Shown in pieces: positions 1 to 8,521 of a DNA stretch of 64,000 bases. Under the pieces are notes generated by a model that was not told the origin of the DNA, did not search any database, and was given only the letters and a program-made list of their open reading frames with translations. A program made the position numbers and the translations under genes. The DNA is from Sulfurimonas sp. (GTDB lineage Bacteria > Campylobacterota > Campylobacteria > Campylobacterales > Sulfurimonadaceae): the NCBI RefSeq assembly GCF_041583195.1, contig NZ_JBFHGL010000004.1:124001-188000 (forward strand), given 5' to 3'. The first letter of the stretch is position 1, and each line of letters begins with the position of its first letter.

Positions 1-899
1 GCATATCCGATAGCAGCAGGTACACCACCATCAGGTACAGGAATAACAAGGTCAGCTTCAACAGGTTTAACGCGAGCTAACTCTTTACCCATCTCTTTTC
101 TTGCGTTGTATACGCTTTTACCAAATACATTTGAATCAGGTCTTGCAAAATACACATACTCAAATATACAGTGCTTAGGAGTTGGCTCAAAAACTTTGAT
201 GCTTTTTGGCTCTTTTCCCTCTGAGAATATAAGCAGTTCACCTGGTTCAACATCACGAATAAACTCTGCACCAACTAAATCAAATGCACAAGTTTCACTA
301 GCTACTATGTAACCACCATTCTGTAAACGTCCAAGGCTTAGAGGACGAAAACCGTGACGATCACGCATTGCAAACATTTTAGTACGACTTAAAAATACTA
401 AAGAAAATGCACCCTCTATTCTTTGAACAGCATCTATAATACGATCAAGAAGTTTCTCTTTTGAGCTTTTTGCGATCAGGTGAATAAGGTTTTCAGTATC
501 CATATATGTCTGAAATATTGCACCTTGCTTGATCAGATCATCACGAACCTCTTTTGCATTTGTAAGGTTACCATTATGAACAATTGCCATTTCACCTAAA
601 TCATATCTTGCAAAAACAGGTTGTGCATCTAAGATCGAGTCATCACCTGCAGTAGAGTAACGAGTATGTCCTATAGCAGAAGAACCACTTAAAGTTTTTA
701 GTTTTTGCTCATCAAAAACACGTGTAACTAAACCTCTTTTTTTGATTGTATGTAGTTTTTTATCATCAGCTGAAGAGATTCCAGCGGCTTCCTGACCACG
801 GTGTTGTAGTGAATGGAGTGAGAAGTAAGCAAGTTTTGAAGCTTCCTCATGACCAAATACACCTACAACAGCACACTTTTCGTTTACATTTTCAAGCAA
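1..899 (-). CDS. purF: Amidophosphoribosyltransferase, 3' end outside window
   Basis: Catalyses the first step of de novo purine synthesis, moving the amide nitrogen of glutamine onto PRPP. Reading starts at a TTG at 899, preceded by GAGGA at a good distance, and stays open to the window edge (299 codons). The residues after the start, MLENVNEKCAVVGVFG, fit a short propeptide in front of the N-terminal nucleophile cysteine (Cys9) of the class II glutaminase domain, and LQHRGQEAAGI follows as in the family. Near the edge the PRPP-site region VIPVPDGGVPAA appears. The C-terminal part of the phosphoribosyltransferase domain lies beyond base 1. Divergent from the J-domain gene. The family is certain; the start is very likely. 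Confidence 0.95.
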   Translation of the reverse strand, partial: MLENVNEKCAVVGVFGHEEASKLAYFSLHSLQHRGQEAAGISSADDKKLHTIKKRGLVTRVFDEQKLKTLSGSSAIGHTRYSTAGDDSILDAQPVFARYDLGEMAIVHNGNLTNAKEVRDDLIKQGAIFQTYMDTENLIHLIAKSSKEKLLDRIIDAVQRIEGAFSLVFLSRTKMFAMRDRHGFRPLSLGRLQNGGYIVASETCAFDLVGAEFIRDVEPGELLIFSEGKEPKSIKVFEPTPKHCIFEYVYFARPDSNVFGKSVYNARKEMGKELARVKPVEADLVIPVPDGGVPAAIGY

Positions 900-928
900 T
901 AGTAAGTCCTCGTTATAATATATTCGCA

Positions 929-934
929 ATTATA
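929..934 (-). promoter_or_regulatory. Candidate -10 element for purF
   Basis: On the minus strand this reads TATAAT, about 30 bases upstream of the purF TTG. It leaves a short leader carrying the GAGGA ribosome site. There is no clear -35, which is usual for sigma-70 promoters in Campylobacterota. Assigned by pattern and position only. Confidence 0.4.
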
Positions 935-1048
935 CAAAAAAAATACTAGCTGAAGTTTAAACTTTTTTATTATTTTTAATATGATATTTTTATAAAAATG
1001 GAATAAAAAATGCTTTAAAATTAGGAAAAATCTATAAAAGGTAGGAAT

Positions 1049-1852
1049 ATGGATATAGTTTTACGTAATAACCTTATACTTATCACAACTGGATTTGAAA
1101 CATTAAATACATCTTGGATGAAAGAGTTTTTAAATTGTCATTCACGCGGAATGCTTTTTTTACCAAAGGCTGTTTTGGTATTTAGAAATGAAACTTTAAA
1201 AGATGTACGCGAAGATTTTCTGCGTGAACTTTCACGTCACCATGCAGAGGTTCATGATTATGAGCATGAATTTTTCTTACGATCTATGTTGAAGTACGGT
1301 ACTCAACCCATTAGAATTGAATTAGACAAGTTAGAAGAGCCGGAAGTTGTAAAAGTGAATCTTTATGCATACGATAAAAATACGGTTTTAATATCACTAG
1401 ATTATCCAAATGCTTGGGTTTTAGCATATTTACGTTCACAACTGGAAGTTTATGTTGAGAAAGGGACAGATGTCTCTTTAGTAATTGATGTGAGTGATCA
1501 TAAGGCAAAGGCTAGATTAGAGCGTGCTTTAAATAAAAGACACATACTACATTACCAAATTCAGTATACATACGATAATAAATTTATGAGTAAGTTATAC
1601 AGTGATTTTGCTTCGTATAGTTTTGGAGATCTGTGTAAAGATTTTGAAGATGATAAAAACAAAAAATTCTATACTATTTTAGAATGTCCTATTGGTGCAA
1701 GCCAAGATGCACTCAAGAAAAGCTATAAAAAGTTAGCAAAGGTTTATCACCCTGATAAGATAATACACGAAGCACCGCATATGGTTACACATTATAAGCA
1801 GAAGTTCCAGCTTCTGCAAGAAGCGTATGAGGCTTTAAGAATAGTATCTTAA
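1049..1852 (+). CDS. J-domain (DnaJ-like) protein with unknown N-terminal domain
   Basis: Residues about 206-265 form a J domain with the HPD motif at 234-236, the part that stimulates Hsp70 ATPase activity; helix II is basic (KKSYKKLAKVYHPDK). The first 200 residues match nothing I recognise. There is no G/F-rich linker, zinc finger or C-terminal DnaJ substrate domain, so this is a type III J protein rather than DnaJ itself. It starts at ATG with AAGGTAGG upstream and has no signal peptide or membrane segment, so it is cytoplasmic. It converges with the DUF234 gene two bases away. What it delivers to DnaK is unknown. Confidence 0.85.
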   Translation: MDIVLRNNLILITTGFETLNTSWMKEFLNCHSRGMLFLPKAVLVFRNETLKDVREDFLRELSRHHAEVHDYEHEFFLRSMLKYGTQPIRIELDKLEEPEVVKVNLYAYDKNTVLISLDYPNAWVLAYLRSQLEVYVEKGTDVSLVIDVSDHKAKARLERALNKRHILHYQIQYTYDNKFMSKLYSDFASYSFGDLCKDFEDDKNKKFYTILECPIGASQDALKKSYKKLAKVYHPDKIIHEAPHMVTHYKQKFQLLQEAYEALRIVS

Positions 1853-1854
1853 AG

Positions 1855-2748
1855 CTATCTACTTTTTAGTAACGCTTCAAAATCACTTGCTTTATAAAGT
1901 GCTAAATCTTTTCCTGCCATTCCAGCTAGTTCTTTGGAAAAACCGCGTTTAGAAAAAAGTATTATCTGAGTTGGGGCAATATCCAGTTTCTCACATTTGT
2001 CTTGTAATTTGTTTAGCTCTTTTTTGTTCACTTTGTGGTTTGTCCATTTACACTCGGCTACATATATACTCCCGTTATCTGTAAGTGTCAGTATATCTAT
2101 CTCCATATTCATATCCCAGTAACTCCCGCTGCTGAGTATTTGTGCATCTCTAAGATTGTAGTTTAAAAGAAGTTCCGATAACTCTTCAAAAACTAAAGAT
2201 GTATATTGATTTTGTTTTTCATTAAATGCTTCGAAGAAATTATCATATTCCCCTAATTCTATCTCTTTTCTATAAGGAGATATAAAATAAAACCAAAAAC
2301 GCAAGTACGGCTGTGTAAATAATACCTTATCAGATATTCTATGACGTGCAAGTTCCCTTTTCACTTTAGTATCTTGCAACTCTCTTGGATGGGTTTCTCT
2401 TGAATATTCAACTTCTACCACACCGCGCTCTTGAAGATACTTTAAAGCAGCTCCGCCGTTAGAGTTGTTAAGTCCCGCTCTTTTAAAAGCGGAAAATATT
2501 CTTCTGTCACCTACGGCCAAAGCTTTTAAAAGCCTAATATTTATTGGATCACTATAGGTAATTCTTTCAACTTGTCTTGATAATACATCAAAATTCTCAA
2601 ATATATGCAAGCGTATAAGCTCAGTTATATGCATAGATGTGTCAAGTTCTACATCAAGTCCGCCGAAAATTGCAAAATATTCAATAAGTTGTTCCATGTC
2701 ATCAGGATAGTTTTTAAAATAAAATGAACGAAACTGTTCTAAAAGCAT
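1855..2748 (-). CDS. DUF234-type protein with PD-(D/E)XK-like C-terminus, no ATPase domain
   Basis: The C-terminal third (about 185-295) looks like DUF234, the module normally found at the end of archaeal-type STAND/AAA ATPases. It contains a PD-(D/E)XK-like arrangement: Glu189, Asp218 and E232-C-K234. The middle (about 70-120) resembles a winged helix. The usual N-terminal P-loop ATPase is absent, and the protein begins with an acidic helical region instead. Function is unknown; a nuclease or DNA-binding role is inferred from the fold signature. It sits 20 bases downstream of the Y-family polymerase on the same strand and could be cotranscribed. Start ATG at 2748. Confidence 0.65.
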   Translation of the reverse strand: MLLEQFRSFYFKNYPDDMEQLIEYFAIFGGLDVELDTSMHITELIRLHIFENFDVLSRQVERITYSDPINIRLLKALAVGDRRIFSAFKRAGLNNSNGGAALKYLQERGVVEVEYSRETHPRELQDTKVKRELARHRISDKVLFTQPYLRFWFYFISPYRKEIELGEYDNFFEAFNEKQNQYTSLVFEELSELLLNYNLRDAQILSSGSYWDMNMEIDILTLTDNGSIYVAECKWTNHKVNKKELNKLQDKCEKLDIAPTQIILFSKRGFSKELAGMAGKDLALYKASDFEALLKSR

Positions 2749-2768
2749 TCTATATTATCTCTCTATTT

Positions 2769-4040
2769 TTATAATTCACTACCCCATTTTAACATATCAA
2801 GTCCATATTTTTCTCTTAGTTTTTGATTTTGTTTTGTAAGTTTCTCCATTTTTTCCTCATCCGCAAAATTTATGAGTGATAGCTCCTTTCTGGAGTGCTG
2901 TGTAAAGCTTGAACAGTTTATACTAAGTCTTATGACACAAAGCCGTTTGTGTATATCTGCTTCGTTAAACAAAGATATACAAAGAGAATCAAATTTTTTC
3001 TCAGTAAAACGCTCACATAAAGATATGTTCTTATGAGATTTTTGATTCATTTCATACCTTATTCCAAGGTGATAAACAGTCGGTATAACACCGAGTTTTT
3101 GAATGGCGAAATTTAGATGACGGGCAAGTATATGTACGCGGCGTCTAAGCTCAACCCTGTCATAAACAGGCTCAATAGTGCGTGAAATTCCTATGCTTTT
3201 TCTTTCATGCTTTGTTTGTATAGGGGCATCACTTAAACCTTCTACACGTTTGTAAAGCTCTTTCGCATAAGGTCCCCAGCTTTCTAATGTGCCGCGGCGT
3301 TTACGCAATTCACCTAGTGTATGGATCTGTGCATCTTTTAATCGTTTAGACATGCTTCTGCCTATACCTGCAAAGTCTTCCACTTTTATAGGATTTATAA
3401 TTTTGTCAAAATTATGTTTATTTATAAGTTTACATCCAAACGGTTTTGCATAAGATGTTGCCATCTTTGCAATATAACGAGTTTTTGCAGCACCTATAGA
3501 TACCGGAAGATTAATCTCTTTTTTTATCTCATGTCGTAAATTATCTATAAACTCTTCGACATCCTCATCTTCTATCCAGCCACTTAAATCACCGTAAAAC
3601 TCATCTATACTTGCCTGTTCTATCAAAGGGATCTTTGTCTGTAGAAACTCATGCAATTTATGTGATAACTTTTGATATAAAGACATGTTTGGTGCTTTGA
3701 TGATCAGATGTGGACATAACCTTAGTGCATCCTCAATGCGCATAGCAGTTTTAACGCCGTATGAGCGTGCTTCATAGCTGGATGTTGTTAAGATACCGCG
3801 TATTTTTCCGTCACTATCTCTAAAGGCATTTAAGTCATCATCTTTAGCCTCGTAAGCTTTGTAAAAAGTTGGTACGAAGCTTCCTGAGTTTTCTAAATTC
3901 ACGGTTTGGTTTTTAGCTTCATTGTCAAATATTTTAGTATCGCTTCTCCCGCCTATAGCTACGGCTTTATGCTCAAGGCTGGGATCTATTGTACGTATGG
4001 CACTAACAAAAAAACAATCTATATCTATATGGATTTTCAT
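2769..4040 (-). CDS. Y-family translesion DNA polymerase (DinB/UmuC type)
   Basis: Error-prone lesion-bypass polymerase. The palm motifs are visible: IDIDCFF with Asp6 and Asp8 near the N-terminus, YEARSYGVKTAM at 89-100, and SIDEFYGD with Asp146-Glu147. A helix-hairpin-helix region follows (VEDFAGIGRSMSKRL), then the little-finger domain. The C-terminal ELSLINF resembles a beta-clamp peptide. Between AIGGRSD and the YEAR motif lie about 45 extra residues (roughly 34-80) compared with Escherichia coli DinB. I cannot decide between DinB and UmuC subfamilies; the length (423) and tail are closer to UmuC, but no umuD is adjacent. The family call is firm. Confidence 0.9.
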   Translation of the reverse strand: MKIHIDIDCFFVSAIRTIDPSLEHKAVAIGGRSDTKIFDNEAKNQTVNLENSGSFVPTFYKAYEAKDDDLNAFRDSDGKIRGILTTSSYEARSYGVKTAMRIEDALRLCPHLIIKAPNMSLYQKLSHKLHEFLQTKIPLIEQASIDEFYGDLSGWIEDEDVEEFIDNLRHEIKKEINLPVSIGAAKTRYIAKMATSYAKPFGCKLINKHNFDKIINPIKVEDFAGIGRSMSKRLKDAQIHTLGELRKRRGTLESWGPYAKELYKRVEGLSDAPIQTKHERKSIGISRTIEPVYDRVELRRRVHILARHLNFAIQKLGVIPTVYHLGIRYEMNQKSHKNISLCERFTEKKFDSLCISLFNEADIHKRLCVIRLSINCSSFTQHSRKELSLINFADEEKMEKLTKQNQKLREKYGLDMLKWGSEL

Positions 4041-4188
4041 ATTGTAATATTAATAAATTATCTTTTTAATTCTCAAAAATATGTCAATTTGCCAAAAAAA
4101 TCACACATATTATTATATGTTATTAAATATTTTACTTTTATAGATATTTATGATATAAATATGTTCTCATTTAAAAAGGGGATTTACT

Positions 4189-5070
4189 TTGTACAAAAAA
4201 ATATTTTTATTTCTATCACTTATATTTTTACTTACATCTTGTTCATCAACGGAAGAAAAAAAACTTAAAGTATCTGCTTCAACATGGATAGGTTATTCAC
4301 CACTTTATTACGCAAAAGAAAAAGGGTGGTTAAAGCCTTTAAATATAAAACTGTTACACGTTACATCATTAAGTGAAAACATGTATCTTTACGAAGCTGG
4401 GAATGCAGATGCATATGTAGGTACACAGTATGAACACAGCGTACTTTCAAAAAAAGATGCTTCACTTATGCCTATAATCTTGTTTGATCGCTCTTACGGC
4501 GGAGATATAGTTATGAGCAACGTATCAATAGATATTCTAAAAAATACTACAGAAGAGATCGATGCATATTTGGAAATGGACTCTATAAACAATACATTGC
4601 TAAAAGGTTTTATAAAAAAGTACAAACTACAAGATAAAAAAATAAACTATATAAACCGTGATCAGGGATACATATCTTCTATTAATTCTAAAGATCTCCA
4701 AAAGCCTACTATAATCGTTACATACACTCCATACGATCTAAAGCTTAAAAAACAAGGTTTTAAAAACATAGCTTCTACAAAGAGTGACTTAGACCTCTTG
4801 GTGATCGATGCATTGTATACGAAAGAAGAAACGTTGCTTAAGCATAAGGAACAGTTTGTATCGTTAAAAAAGTTAGTCGATAAGGCTATAAATAAACTTG
4901 AGAAAGACCCTTACGAATTTTATAAAACGATAAAGCCGTATATGTTAGAACTAAGCTATAAAGATTTTTCTGAAAGTCTTGGAAATATTAAGTGGATAAA
5001 TAAAAGTCTTACGAAAGAGTTAAAAAACAAAATGAAAGATTCTCATTATCAAATGAGCGGGTTACTGTAA
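4189..5070 (+). CDS. Lipoprotein solute-binding protein, SsuA/NMT1-like
   Basis: A type II signal peptide ends in LLTSC, giving lipidated Cys18, so the protein should be membrane-anchored on the periplasmic side. The next residues (STWIGYSPLYYAKEKGW) are the start of an NMT1/THI5/SsuA-like periplasmic binding fold, the class that binds taurine, nitrate or pyrimidine-like ligands. Start is a TTG at 4189 preceded by AAGGGGA; the only alternatives are much further in. No ABC permease or ATPase is near. Instead a membrane GGDEF-EAL gene begins one base after its stop, which suggests a ligand sensor for c-di-GMP signalling rather than uptake. The ligand is unknown. Confidence 0.8.
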   Translation: MYKKIFLFLSLIFLLTSCSSTEEKKLKVSASTWIGYSPLYYAKEKGWLKPLNIKLLHVTSLSENMYLYEAGNADAYVGTQYEHSVLSKKDASLMPIILFDRSYGGDIVMSNVSIDILKNTTEEIDAYLEMDSINNTLLKGFIKKYKLQDKKINYINRDQGYISSINSKDLQKPTIIVTYTPYDLKLKKQGFKNIASTKSDLDLLVIDALYTKEETLLKHKEQFVSLKKLVDKAINKLEKDPYEFYKTIKPYMLELSYKDFSESLGNIKWINKSLTKELKNKMKDSHYQMSGLL

Positions 5071-5071
5071 T

Positions 5072-7066
5072 ATGCTTTTGACAATACAAAGATTTACACA
5101 AATTACACTGATGTTTGTGCTTTTAATCGTATACTTGATTTTTGCAAACTATTATTTAAAGCAAAAAGAGGAAACATCACTTGTTATATTAAACTCTCTA
5201 AAAAACAATATGTCTGAACTTAGTTATATACTTTCAAAAAATATCTCTCAAGATTCAAATGTAAACTCTTCCCGTGCTATTTTAGACAGATACACGTCAA
5301 ATAACGATTATATAGCTGCTATACTTGTTGTAGAAGGTGATGAGATAGTAGTAACGACAGATCCATCTTATAATAGTATCCCATATGTAACAGATTTGAT
5401 TTCGGATAGTACTTTATCAGCATATGAAAAGATATATTCCCAAAAAGGTATTGAGGGACTTGTTAGGTTTTATGATAATGGCGTGCAACACACGTTAAGA
5501 TTAATATTTATGTTTGATAATGAAGAGATCGATATGCATTTTAATCAAAATAAAATATATTTTTCAATTTATTTTGGTCTATTGCCTATTATATTACTGC
5601 TTGTCTCATGGACAATCATAAAATATATAATTGCAAGGCCTTTGGAAAAATTACGTCAATATGCATATTATCAGAGCGCTGTTCCAAAATCATTTAAAAT
5701 AAAAGAACTCGAAGCTATACGTGCATCGATGGTTCAAACATTTTCAAGGCTTAACAAAGAGCAAAAAGAGTTGTATAGAATGGCTAGAACAGATTCTTTA
5801 AGCGGTTTGGCAAACCGTCACTCTTTGGATGAATATTTAAAAAGACAAATCGCAGACTCAGCGCATGATAAAAAAGAGTTTGCATTTTTATTTTTAGACA
5901 TAGATCACTTTAAAACAGTTAATGATGAACTAGGTCATACAATAGGTGATGAGTTATTAAAATCAGTATCTTCAAAAATCAAAGAGGCTATTCCTGAAAA
6001 TGATTTTGTAGCACGTGTAGGAGGGGATGAATTTGTAGTTATTCTGCATCAATATGACACATTAAGTGAATTGACGAAGATAGTTGAAAATATACAAAAG
6101 TCACTTAGTACACAGTGGGTTATAAAAACTCATCCTGTTAATATAACTTGTAGTGTAGGTATAGCTATATATTCAAAAGACGGAAAAGATGAAGTATCTT
6201 TAATGCAACACGCTAGTATGGCAATGTACGAGGCTAAGAAAAACGGGCGTGCATGTTATCATTATTTTACAGAGGAACTTAATCAAAAAGTTAAAGATAC
6301 AATAACGCTTGATAAGATGATGCGTCAAGCACTTAAGGATAAAGAGTATGAGCTCTATTATCAACCTAAAACAGATGTAAAAACCGGAGAAATTTTAGGT
6401 GTTGAAGCTTTAATTAGATGGATAAGCCCGTCAAAAGGTATGATCCCGCCAAATGTGTTTATTCCACTTGCAGAGGAAAATGGGTTTATTACAGAACTTG
6501 GCGACTGGGTTTTAGAAGAGGGGATTAAACAACAGGCTGCTTGGAAGGAAAAAGGGATAGATATTATAGTATCTATAAATGTCGCTACAAAACAACTGCT
6601 TGATAGGAGTTTTGAATATAAACTTACAAAACTGCTTAAAGATACAAAGGTTGATCCCTCAAAAATTGATATAGAGGTTACGGAATATCTGTTTTTAGAA
6701 GAGAATGACAATAATCTTTATACGTTAAATATGATACGTGAAAACGGACTTACTATCTCACTGGATGATTTTGGTACTGGATATTCATCTCTTTCATATT
6801 TGAAAAAGTTCCCAATCGATAATATAAAAATTGACAAAGTATTTATGGATGATTTTAATACAAAAGAGGGATCGATATTTGTTGAGACTATAGTTAAAAT
6901 GGGTCAAACTTTAAATATGAATATCATTGCAGAGGGTATAGAGCAAAAAGAACAAGTTGAGTATCTTAAAGAGATAGGTTGTAACTGTTACCAAGGATAT
7001 TATTGTTCTAAGCCACTCCCTGTGGAAGAATTTGAAAAATTTTATAAAGAATATAAACCAAGTTAA
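5072..7066 (+). CDS. Membrane diguanylate cyclase/phosphodiesterase (GGDEF-EAL)
   Basis: Makes and/or degrades c-di-GMP. Membrane helices at about 9-28 and 163-187 enclose a periplasmic sensor domain of roughly 130 residues with no recognisable family. The GGDEF domain (about 235-400) has an intact GGDEF at 317-321, but the RxxD inhibitory site reads PEND, so product inhibition is probably lost. The EAL domain (about 415-660) has E445-A-L447, SINVAT, EVTE, DDFGTGYSS, IKIDK and AEGIEQ, all needed for phosphodiesterase activity. Both domains look competent. Adjacent to the solute-binding lipoprotein, which may dock on the periplasmic loop as in the NspS-MbaA pair of Vibrio cholerae. Confidence 0.93.
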   Translation: MLLTIQRFTQITLMFVLLIVYLIFANYYLKQKEETSLVILNSLKNNMSELSYILSKNISQDSNVNSSRAILDRYTSNNDYIAAILVVEGDEIVVTTDPSYNSIPYVTDLISDSTLSAYEKIYSQKGIEGLVRFYDNGVQHTLRLIFMFDNEEIDMHFNQNKIYFSIYFGLLPIILLLVSWTIIKYIIARPLEKLRQYAYYQSAVPKSFKIKELEAIRASMVQTFSRLNKEQKELYRMARTDSLSGLANRHSLDEYLKRQIADSAHDKKEFAFLFLDIDHFKTVNDELGHTIGDELLKSVSSKIKEAIPENDFVARVGGDEFVVILHQYDTLSELTKIVENIQKSLSTQWVIKTHPVNITCSVGIAIYSKDGKDEVSLMQHASMAMYEAKKNGRACYHYFTEELNQKVKDTITLDKMMRQALKDKEYELYYQPKTDVKTGEILGVEALIRWISPSKGMIPPNVFIPLAEENGFITELGDWVLEEGIKQQAAWKEKGIDIIVSINVATKQLLDRSFEYKLTKLLKDTKVDPSKIDIEVTEYLFLEENDNNLYTLNMIRENGLTISLDDFGTGYSSLSYLKKFPIDNIKIDKVFMDDFNTKEGSIFVETIVKMGQTLNMNIIAEGIEQKEQVEYLKEIGCNCYQGYYCSKPLPVEEFEKFYKEYKPS

Positions 7067-7110
7067 AAGCATAAAAAAGATAATTCTTTATTTATGTTAA
7101 ACTTCCACTT

Positions 7111-7578
7111 ATGAGATATCTTTTAGTAGCTTTAGTTTTAATGTTTTCAGGGTGTAGTTTAAAAGAGTATAAACACACCCAAAGCAAAATAATCATAATA
7201 AAATCACCAAAGATAAAGTTTGCAGATCTTGGATATATAAGAAATTCTGACAAAGCTATAGAATTGGAGCTTTTTATAGCCGGAAACAGTATTAAAAAGA
7301 TCTCTATTAACCATCTAGTGTGCGTTGATGAAGGATGCATGACAAAGAGTGGTTTTAATGCAGATTATTTAAACCATTCATATCCAAGTGATTTGATGCA
7401 AAATATACTTTTATCAAAACCTATATATGATTCGATAAATTTAACTAAAACAGATAACGGTTTTTTTCAAAAGATCCAAAATGAAGATGTAGACATAAAG
7501 TATAAAGTAGATGCTAAAACTACTTTTTTTAAAGATATGAAAAATAACATAATATTTAAATTTAAAGAGGCGGAGTAA
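7111..7578 (+). CDS. Putative lipoprotein, unknown function
   Basis: A short hydrophobic leader ends in the lipobox LMFSGC, giving lipidated Cys15. The 140-residue mature part has no motif I recognise; it holds a cysteine pair in CVDEGC and is otherwise polar with beta-strand-like alternation. The ATG at 7111 has no Shine-Dalgarno sequence. It ends three bases before nfo and is probably cotranscribed with it, but nothing links the functions. Confidence 0.6.
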   Translation: MRYLLVALVLMFSGCSLKEYKHTQSKIIIIKSPKIKFADLGYIRNSDKAIELELFIAGNSIKKISINHLVCVDEGCMTKSGFNADYLNHSYPSDLMQNILLSKPIYDSINLTKTDNGFFQKIQNEDVDIKYKVDAKTTFFKDMKNNIIFKFKEAE

Positions 7579-7581
7579 ACA

Positions 7582-8469
7582 ATGTCAAATAAATTTGTTG
7601 GTGCACATACAAGTGCAAGCGGTGGAGTTCAAAACGCAGTAAATCATGCTATGGATATTGGTGCAAAGGCATTTGCACTTTTTACGAAAAACCAAAAACG
7701 TTGGGATGCAAAACCTTTTGATGCAAAAACTCTTGATCTATGGTTTGAGAGTCTTGAAAAATCTGGAATTTTGCCAAAACATATACTTCCACACGATAGT
7801 TATCTTATCAATCTTGGACATCCTGAAGAGGATAAGCTTGAAAAAAGTAGAAACGCTTTTATAGATGAGTTAGAGCGTTGTGAAGTTTTAGGACTTGATC
7901 GTCTTAACTTTCATCCTGGAAGTCATCTTGTAAAGTTATCTGCTAAAGAGAAAAAAGATGAGGTCTTTTTACGTGATGTTGAAGAGAGATGTTTAGACGT
8001 TATAGCCGAATCTATAAATATAGCCCTAGATCGTACAAACAATGTAAAAGCAGTTATAGAAAATACGGCGGGTCAAGGTACAAACTTAGGTTATACGTTT
8101 GAGCATCTTGCTTACATTATAGATAAGGTTGAAGATAAAAGTCGTGTCGGTGTTTGTATAGACACTTGCCATATGTTTGTATCAGGATATGATATCCGTA
8201 CTCGCGAAGCTTATGATAAAACATGGGGTGAGTTTGACAGAGTTGTAGGTCGTGACAAACTTATGGGTATGCACATAAATGATTCTAAGCCGCCACTTGG
8301 AAGTAAAAAGGACAGACACCATTCAATAGGTGAAGGTGAAATAGGTCTTGATGCCTTTAAGTTTATTATGAATGATGAAAGGATGGATGATATTCCACTT
8401 GTGTTAGAGACTATAAATAGTGACATTTGGAAACAGGAAATTGAGCTGTTATACTCATTTGTAGAATAA
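7582..8469 (+). CDS. nfo: Endonuclease IV (AP endonuclease)
   Basis: Cleaves DNA 5' to abasic sites in base excision repair, using a trinuclear zinc centre in a TIM barrel. Length 295 matches the family. Signature blocks are in order: [53 protein letters not shown] and LVLETI, which carry the conserved metal-binding His, Glu and Asp residues. Start ATG at 7582 with AGGCGGAG just upstream. Confidence 0.97.
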   Translation: MSNKFVGAHTSASGGVQNAVNHAMDIGAKAFALFTKNQKRWDAKPFDAKTLDLWFESLEKSGILPKHILPHDSYLINLGHPEEDKLEKSRNAFIDELERCEVLGLDRLNFHPGSHLVKLSAKEKKDEVFLRDVEERCLDVIAESINIALDRTNNVKAVIENTAGQGTNLGYTFEHLAYIIDKVEDKSRVGVCIDTCHMFVSGYDIRTREAYDKTWGEFDRVVGRDKLMGMHINDSKPPLGSKKDRHHSIGEGEIGLDAFKFIMNDERMDDIPLVLETINSDIWKQEIELLYSFVE

Positions 8470-8521
8470 GTTAAGCTATAGTTTTGTAAGATTTGTCAAT
8501 ATACGATCTAGGGGAGAATAA

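Noticed and set aside
954-965. The palindrome AAGTTTAAACTT between purF and the J-domain gene
   Set aside because: Twelve-base A-T palindromes are expected by chance in this composition, and there is no supporting context.
3906-4268. A 120-codon frame crossing the polymerase 5' end and the start of the solute-binding lipoprotein
   Set aside because: It overlaps two well-supported genes, has isoleucine/tyrosine-rich low-complexity content and no ribosome site.
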